9,050 nucleotides of DNA from Oscillospiraceae bacterium. GTDB taxonomy: Bacteria > Bacillota > Clostridia > Oscillospirales > Acutalibacteraceae. The position numbers were made by a program, and so were the translations under genes. Below are positions 5,630-9,050 of the stretch, piece by piece (the stretch's first letter is position 1; each line of letters starts with the position of its first letter). The stretch spans positions 1-9,050 of the forward strand of contig CACXFE010000025.1 of NCBI GenBank assembly GCA_902766855.1, given 5' to 3'. Under the pieces are notes generated by a model. That model saw only the letters and a program-made list of their open reading frames with translations. It had not been told where the DNA came from and searched no databases.

Positions 5630-7442
5630 GAAGTTAAGAAATGTCGCCATTATCGCGCATGTTGATCACGGTAAAACCACTTTGGTGGATCAACTGTTGA
5701 AACAAAGCGGAACATTCCGTGAGAATGAAACCGTAAATGAGCGGGTGATGGATTCAAACGACTTGGAAAGAGAACGCGGCATTACCATTCTTTCCAAAAA
5801 TACCAGTGTGATCTATCGCGGGATCAAGATCAATATTATCGATACGCCCGGACACGCGGATTTCGGCGGGGAAGTGGAGCGCATTTTACAAATGGTAGAC
5901 GGCGTTTTACTGCTGGTTGACGCGTTTGAAGGCTGTATGCCCCAAACACGCTTTGTGTTGAAAAAAGCGCTGGCACTCGGGAAAAAAGCGGTGGTGGTGG
6001 TGAATAAGATCGACCGCCCGATGGCGCGCCCCCACGAAGTGGTTGACGAGGTGTTGGATTTGTTTATCGAACTGGGAGCGGACGATGAGCAGATCGAGTT
6101 CCCGGTCATTTTCGCTTCGGGAAAGGACGGCTATGCCACCTATTCCCCGGAGGTGCCGGGCAAGGATATGCAGCCGCTATTCGATGAGATCGTAAAAGAA
6201 GTGGCGCCGCCGGAAGGAGATCCCGATGCGCCGCTGCAAATTCTTTTTTCCAATATTGAATATGACGATTATCTCGGCAGAATCGGCGTAGGGCGGGTGA
6301 TCCGCGGCACGGTGAAAACCGGGCAGACCGTGGCGCTTTGCCATAAAGACGGAACTTCTTCTCAGGTGAAGATCGTCAAACTGTTTATGGTACAGGGGTT
6401 AAAGCGCACCGAGGTGGAAAGCGCGTCGGTCGGGGATATTATTCAGGTGGTAGGGATCGCGGACTTGGAAATCGGCGAAACCGCCTGCGCCCCCGATTGC
6501 GTGGAAGCACTGCCTTTTGTCAAGATTGATGAGCCGACGCTGGCGATGAATTTTATGGTCAACAATTCTCCCTTCGCGGGAAAGGACGGAAAGTTTGTCA
6601 CTTCCCGCAATTTGCGTGACCGTCTCTTCCGGGAAGTGATGACCAATGTGAGCCTTCGCGTGGAGGAAACCGATTCTTCCGATACCTTCAAAGTGTCCGG
6701 CAGGGGAGAACTGCATCTTTCGATCCTGATCGAAACCATGCGCCGCCAGGGGTATGAATTTCAGGTTTCACCGCCCGAGGTGATCTATAAGCGGGGCGAG
6801 GGCGGTGAACTGCTGGAACCGATCGAATTGCTGATGATCGAAGTGCCGGAGGGATATGTCGGCACGGTGATGGAGCGGCTTGGAAGCCGCAAGGCGGAAA
6901 TTCGCAATATGGGCACGCGCGAAGGCGGCGTTTCGCACCTGGAGTTTTTGATTCCGGCGCGCGGGTTGCTTGGATACCGTTCCCAGTTTTTGACCGATAC
7001 CAACGGCAACGGCATCATGAACCATGTGTTTGACAGTTATCAGCCTTATAAAGGCGATCTGGATCAGCGCATCACCGGGTCGATCATTGCGCATGAAACG
7101 GGCGAGGCGACCGGTTACGGCCTGTTTAATACCCAAAGCAGGGGGCGATTGTTTATCGGCCCCGGCACCCCGGTTTACGAAGGCATGATTGTGGGGGAAA
7201 ACCCGAAAAATGAGGACATTGTGTGCAATGTCTGCAAAAAGAAGCAAATGACCAATACCCGCGCCGCCGGCTCGGATGACGCGCTGCGTTTGGTGCCGTA
7301 TACGCGGTTGAGTTTGGAGCAATCGCTCGAATTTATCAAGAACGACGAGTTGGTGGAGATCACACCGCACAACATCCGTTTGCGCAAACGCATTTTGAAT
7401 AAAGAAGAGCGCATGAAGGCGGAGTTCAGGAAAAAAGCATGA
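5616..7442 (+). CDS. typA: Translational GTPase TypA/BipA
   Basis: TypA (BipA) is a ribosome-associated GTPase of the EF-G/LepA type, linked to 50S subunit assembly and to growth at low temperature or under stress. The 608 residues are full length. GTPase motifs: G1 AHVDHGKT (14-21), switch I with ERERGITI (51-58), G3 DTPGH (76-80), G4 NKID (130-133) and G5 SGK (168-170). After the EF-Tu-like domain 2 come the EF-G-like domains and the typical TypA C-terminus (KKKQMTNTRAAGSDDALRL, then SLEQSLEFI and RLRKRIL). The ATG is preceded at five bases by AGGGAAGGA (5602-5610), inside the end of the pseudouridine synthase gene. Its stop overlaps the next start as ATGA, suggesting translational coupling to the exonuclease gene. 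Confidence 0.98.
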   Translation: MTKIEKLRNVAIIAHVDHGKTTLVDQLLKQSGTFRENETVNERVMDSNDLERERGITILSKNTSVIYRGIKINIIDTPGHADFGGEVERILQMVDGVLLLVDAFEGCMPQTRFVLKKALALGKKAVVVVNKIDRPMARPHEVVDEVLDLFIELGADDEQIEFPVIFASGKDGYATYSPEVPGKDMQPLFDEIVKEVAPPEGDPDAPLQILFSNIEYDDYLGRIGVGRVIRGTVKTGQTVALCHKDGTSSQVKIVKLFMVQGLKRTEVESASVGDIIQVVGIADLEIGETACAPDCVEALPFVKIDEPTLAMNFMVNNSPFAGKDGKFVTSRNLRDRLFREVMTNVSLRVEETDSSDTFKVSGRGELHLSILIETMRRQGYEFQVSPPEVIYKRGEGGELLEPIELLMIEVPEGYVGTVMERLGSRKAEIRNMGTREGGVSHLEFLIPARGLLGYRSQFLTDTNGNGIMNHVFDSYQPYKGDLDQRITGSIIAHETGEATGYGLFNTQSRGRLFIGPGTPVYEGMIVGENPKNEDIVCNVCKKKQMTNTRAAGSDDALRLVPYTRLSLEQSLEFIKNDELVEITPHNIRLRKRILNKEERMKAEFRKKA

Positions 7443-8347
7443 AATATATTATGTTGGATCTCGAATGGGACAGCGCCTATTATCCGCCCGAAAAGCAATT
7501 TATCAATCAGATTTTGCAAATCGGCGCCGTGAAACTGAACGAGCGGTTGGAAATCATCGATACTTTTGAAGAAACGATACGCTCTGATTTCTCCAAGCGG
7601 GTGACCGGGCGTTTCGCCAAGTTGACCGGCATCACCAGCGAGATCATGCGAAACGGCATTCCGCTGCATGAGGCGGTAAAACGCTATAACGAATGGGCGG
7701 GCAAAGATACCATCACCATGACATGGAGCGATTCCGATCTCTATTCGATCAAGCGGAATGAAGAAATGCTGCTGCATGATCAACTGCATTTTGCGATCGA
7801 GCGGTATCTGGATTTACAAAAGTTTGTGCAGGGAGAAATGCGGCTGACCGGGTACACAGATAAAAATCAGATTTCCCTTGCGGGGGCGGCGGAATACTTC
7901 GGCATTGATACGGAGGATCTTGTGCTGCATACCGCGGGGGACGACAGCCGTCTTTCCGTCGCGTTGCTCAAACACTGTTATCAGCCCGAGCGATTCGCGG
8001 CGCTGGTGCGGGATACGGCCGATCCCGAGTTTTATAAGCGCCTGCGGTTCAAACCGTATCCGCTTTCGAATATCAAAGACCCTCTGATCCAAAAAGAAAA
8101 ATTGATCTTTCAGTGCGATCGGTGCGGGCAAACCGCGGTGCGGTGCAATGCCTGGAAATATCACAATCGCTGGTTCGCGGCGAATTTCAAATGCCCCGCC
8201 TGCGGCAGAAAGTTTAACGGCAGAGTCAGTTTTATCAAGACATATGACAATGTGAAAGTGCGCCGGAAAATTTGTGAGTGCAAGCCGAAAAAACGCACGG
8301 TGGTGGAAAAACAGGATGATGTGCAATCTGTGCCCGAGAAGGTGTAA
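7439..8347 (+). CDS. DEDDh 3'-5' exonuclease with C-terminal zinc ribbon
   Basis: The N-terminal half is a DnaQ/ERI-1-like exonuclease domain related to KapD-type proteins, expected to remove nucleotides from 3' ends with two metal ions. The acidic residues are D7 and E9 (LDLEW), D100 (WSDSDL; D98 is an alternative), and H164 with D169 (HTAGDD), giving the DEDDh pattern. LTGIT (62-66) is the usual family block. Residues about 226-260 add a zinc-ribbon-like module, C226-x2-C229 and C252-x2-C255 with C236 between, followed by C279/C281 and a basic tail (KPKKR). Such a module commonly binds nucleic acid or protein. Substrate (RNA or DNA) is unknown. With 302 residues it is longer than simple KapD proteins of about 200. 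It overlaps typA by four bases and the next gene by 32. Confidence 0.85.
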   Translation: MKYIMLDLEWDSAYYPPEKQFINQILQIGAVKLNERLEIIDTFEETIRSDFSKRVTGRFAKLTGITSEIMRNGIPLHEAVKRYNEWAGKDTITMTWSDSDLYSIKRNEEMLLHDQLHFAIERYLDLQKFVQGEMRLTGYTDKNQISLAGAAEYFGIDTEDLVLHTAGDDSRLSVALLKHCYQPERFAALVRDTADPEFYKRLRFKPYPLSNIKDPLIQKEKLIFQCDRCGQTAVRCNAWKYHNRWFAANFKCPACGRKFNGRVSFIKTYDNVKVRRKICECKPKKRTVVEKQDDVQSVPEKV

Positions 8348-9050
8348 CGCCGAACGGGGCGAAACGGAAAATCGAAACGGAATTTGCGGCGCACCGCTTT
8401 TGCCGAAAGTTGCAAGAGCGGCGCTGCATTTTTGGGAGGAACCGTGCATCAGCGGCACGCGCGGCTCCGGCACGGTGTTTTTCAGCGGTTGCCCGCTGCG
8501 GTGCGTATATTGCCAAAATGAAGAAATCTCCCACGGCGGAAAAGGAAAAACGATTTCTTATGAGCGGCTGGCGGAGATTTTCCGCGAACTGGAACAAGCG
8601 GGCGCACACAATCTCAATCTGGTAACGCCTACGCACTATGTGCCCGCGATCAAACGGGCATTGGATCTTTATCGCCCCGCCATCCCGGTGGTGTATAACG
8701 CAGGCGGTTACGAAAGCATGGAAGAACTGCGGTTGATCGAGCCGTATGTTGATATTTTTCTGTTGGATTTTAAGTATTGCTCGGCAGAGCGCGCGGCGCA
8801 GTATTCGAGCGCCGCGGATTACCCGGTGTATGCCAAAGCGGCGATCACATTTGCCGCCGAAAAAAGAAAAACCGTGATCGAAGGCGGATTGATGAAACGC
8901 GGCGTGATTGTGCGGCATTTATTGCTGCCGCAGGGCACGCGGGAAGCGATCGCCGTGTTTGATTGGGTGCGGGAGCATACGCCCGGCGTGTTTTTCAGCA
9001 TCATGAGCCAATATCTTCCCTGCGGAAAAGCCGTGTCCATGCCGCCGATC
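8316..9050 (+). CDS. Radical-SAM protein, PflX type (PflA-like), 3' truncated by the window edge
   Basis: This frame is open to the right edge (245 codons, no stop), so the gene is partial. The protein resembles COG1313/PflX, a group of radical-SAM proteins related to pyruvate formate-lyase activating enzyme whose substrate is not established. The N-terminal cysteines C3, C6, C10 and C24 (CNLCPRRC ... GICGA) suggest an extra metal site. ARAALHFWEEPCISG (33-47) and GSGTVFFSGC lead to the SAM cluster motif C59-x3-C63-x2-C66 (CPLRCVYCQN). NLVTPTHY, IPVVYNAGGYE, VDIFLLDFKY and GVIVRHLLLPQ follow in family order. Start: tandem ATGs at 8316 and 8319, with GGTGG at 8302-8306 as a possible ribosome-binding site; both lie inside the exonuclease gene, and the family's N-terminal cysteines support starting there. 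Roughly the last fifth is probably missing. Confidence 0.9.
   Translation, partial: MMCNLCPRRCNAERGETENRNGICGAPLLPKVARAALHFWEEPCISGTRGSGTVFFSGCPLRCVYCQNEEISHGGKGKTISYERLAEIFRELEQAGAHNLNLVTPTHYVPAIKRALDLYRPAIPVVYNAGGYESMEELRLIEPYVDIFLLDFKYCSAERAAQYSSAADYPVYAKAAITFAAEKRKTVIEGGLMKRGVIVRHLLLPQGTREAIAVFDWVREHTPGVFFSIMSQYLPCGKAVSMPPI

Noticed and set aside
8410..8625. Open frame of 71 codons at the right end on the + strand
   Set aside because: It is out of phase with the radical-SAM gene, whose motifs run continuously through the same bases.
8235..8918. Minus-strand open frame of 227 codons at the right end
   Set aside because: It is opposite the exonuclease and radical-SAM genes and shows only low-complexity His/Arg/Ala-rich translation.
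1770..8955. GCGATCGC octamers (in rnfD, rnfE and the radical-SAM gene), like the cyanobacterial HIP1 motif
   Set aside because: Only a few copies were seen, and the frequent use of GCG and ATC codons explains them.

Overview
The window is one dense, co-directional block of ten genes on the + strand. It has almost no non-coding sequence after base 88. The likely source is a Gram-positive anaerobe of the Clostridia. The main reason is the gene order rnfC-D-G-E-A-B, which is the arrangement known from Clostridia; gammaproteobacteria have A-B-C-D-G-E. The cysteine-rich RnfB and the clostridial style of the downstream genes agree with this. Base composition looks moderately GC-rich and even across the genes. 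No tRNA, rRNA, CRISPR array or intact mobile element was seen.

Bases 1-88 form a short AT-rich leader. Next to the rnfC start it carries an inverted repeat with two 11-base arms (57-67 and 74-84), which is the most obvious candidate control element here. Bases 89-4965 are a complete Rnf operon. RnfB takes electrons from or gives them to ferredoxin. RnfC handles NAD(H) with FMN and two [4Fe-4S] clusters. RnfD and RnfG carry covalent flavins. RnfA and RnfE are the paired membrane subunits that hold an intramembrane iron-sulfur cluster. Together they couple reduced ferredoxin:NAD+ electron transfer to Na+ or H+ translocation. The coupling ion cannot be told from the sequence. The flavin transferase ApbE, needed to load RnfD and RnfG, is not in the window.

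Bases 4967-9050 continue with no gap longer than 1 base. They hold a short RluA-family pseudouridine synthase, the ribosome-associated GTPase TypA/BipA, a DEDDh 3'-5' exonuclease fused to a C-terminal zinc ribbon, and a radical-SAM protein of the PflX type (PflA-like). The last gene starts inside the exonuclease gene and runs off the right edge. The first two, and perhaps the exonuclease, point to RNA or ribosome work. They may be co-transcribed with the Rnf genes, since no terminator was seen between them.

Most of the window is recognisable core metabolism and translation, and I see no clearly new multi-gene system. The points most worth a second look are the leader inverted repeat with a displaced Shine-Dalgarno-like sequence, the exonuclease-zinc-ribbon fusion, the four-cysteine tail of RnfE, a 26-bp exact repeat shared by rnfE and rnfA, and the continuous Rnf/translation gene block.
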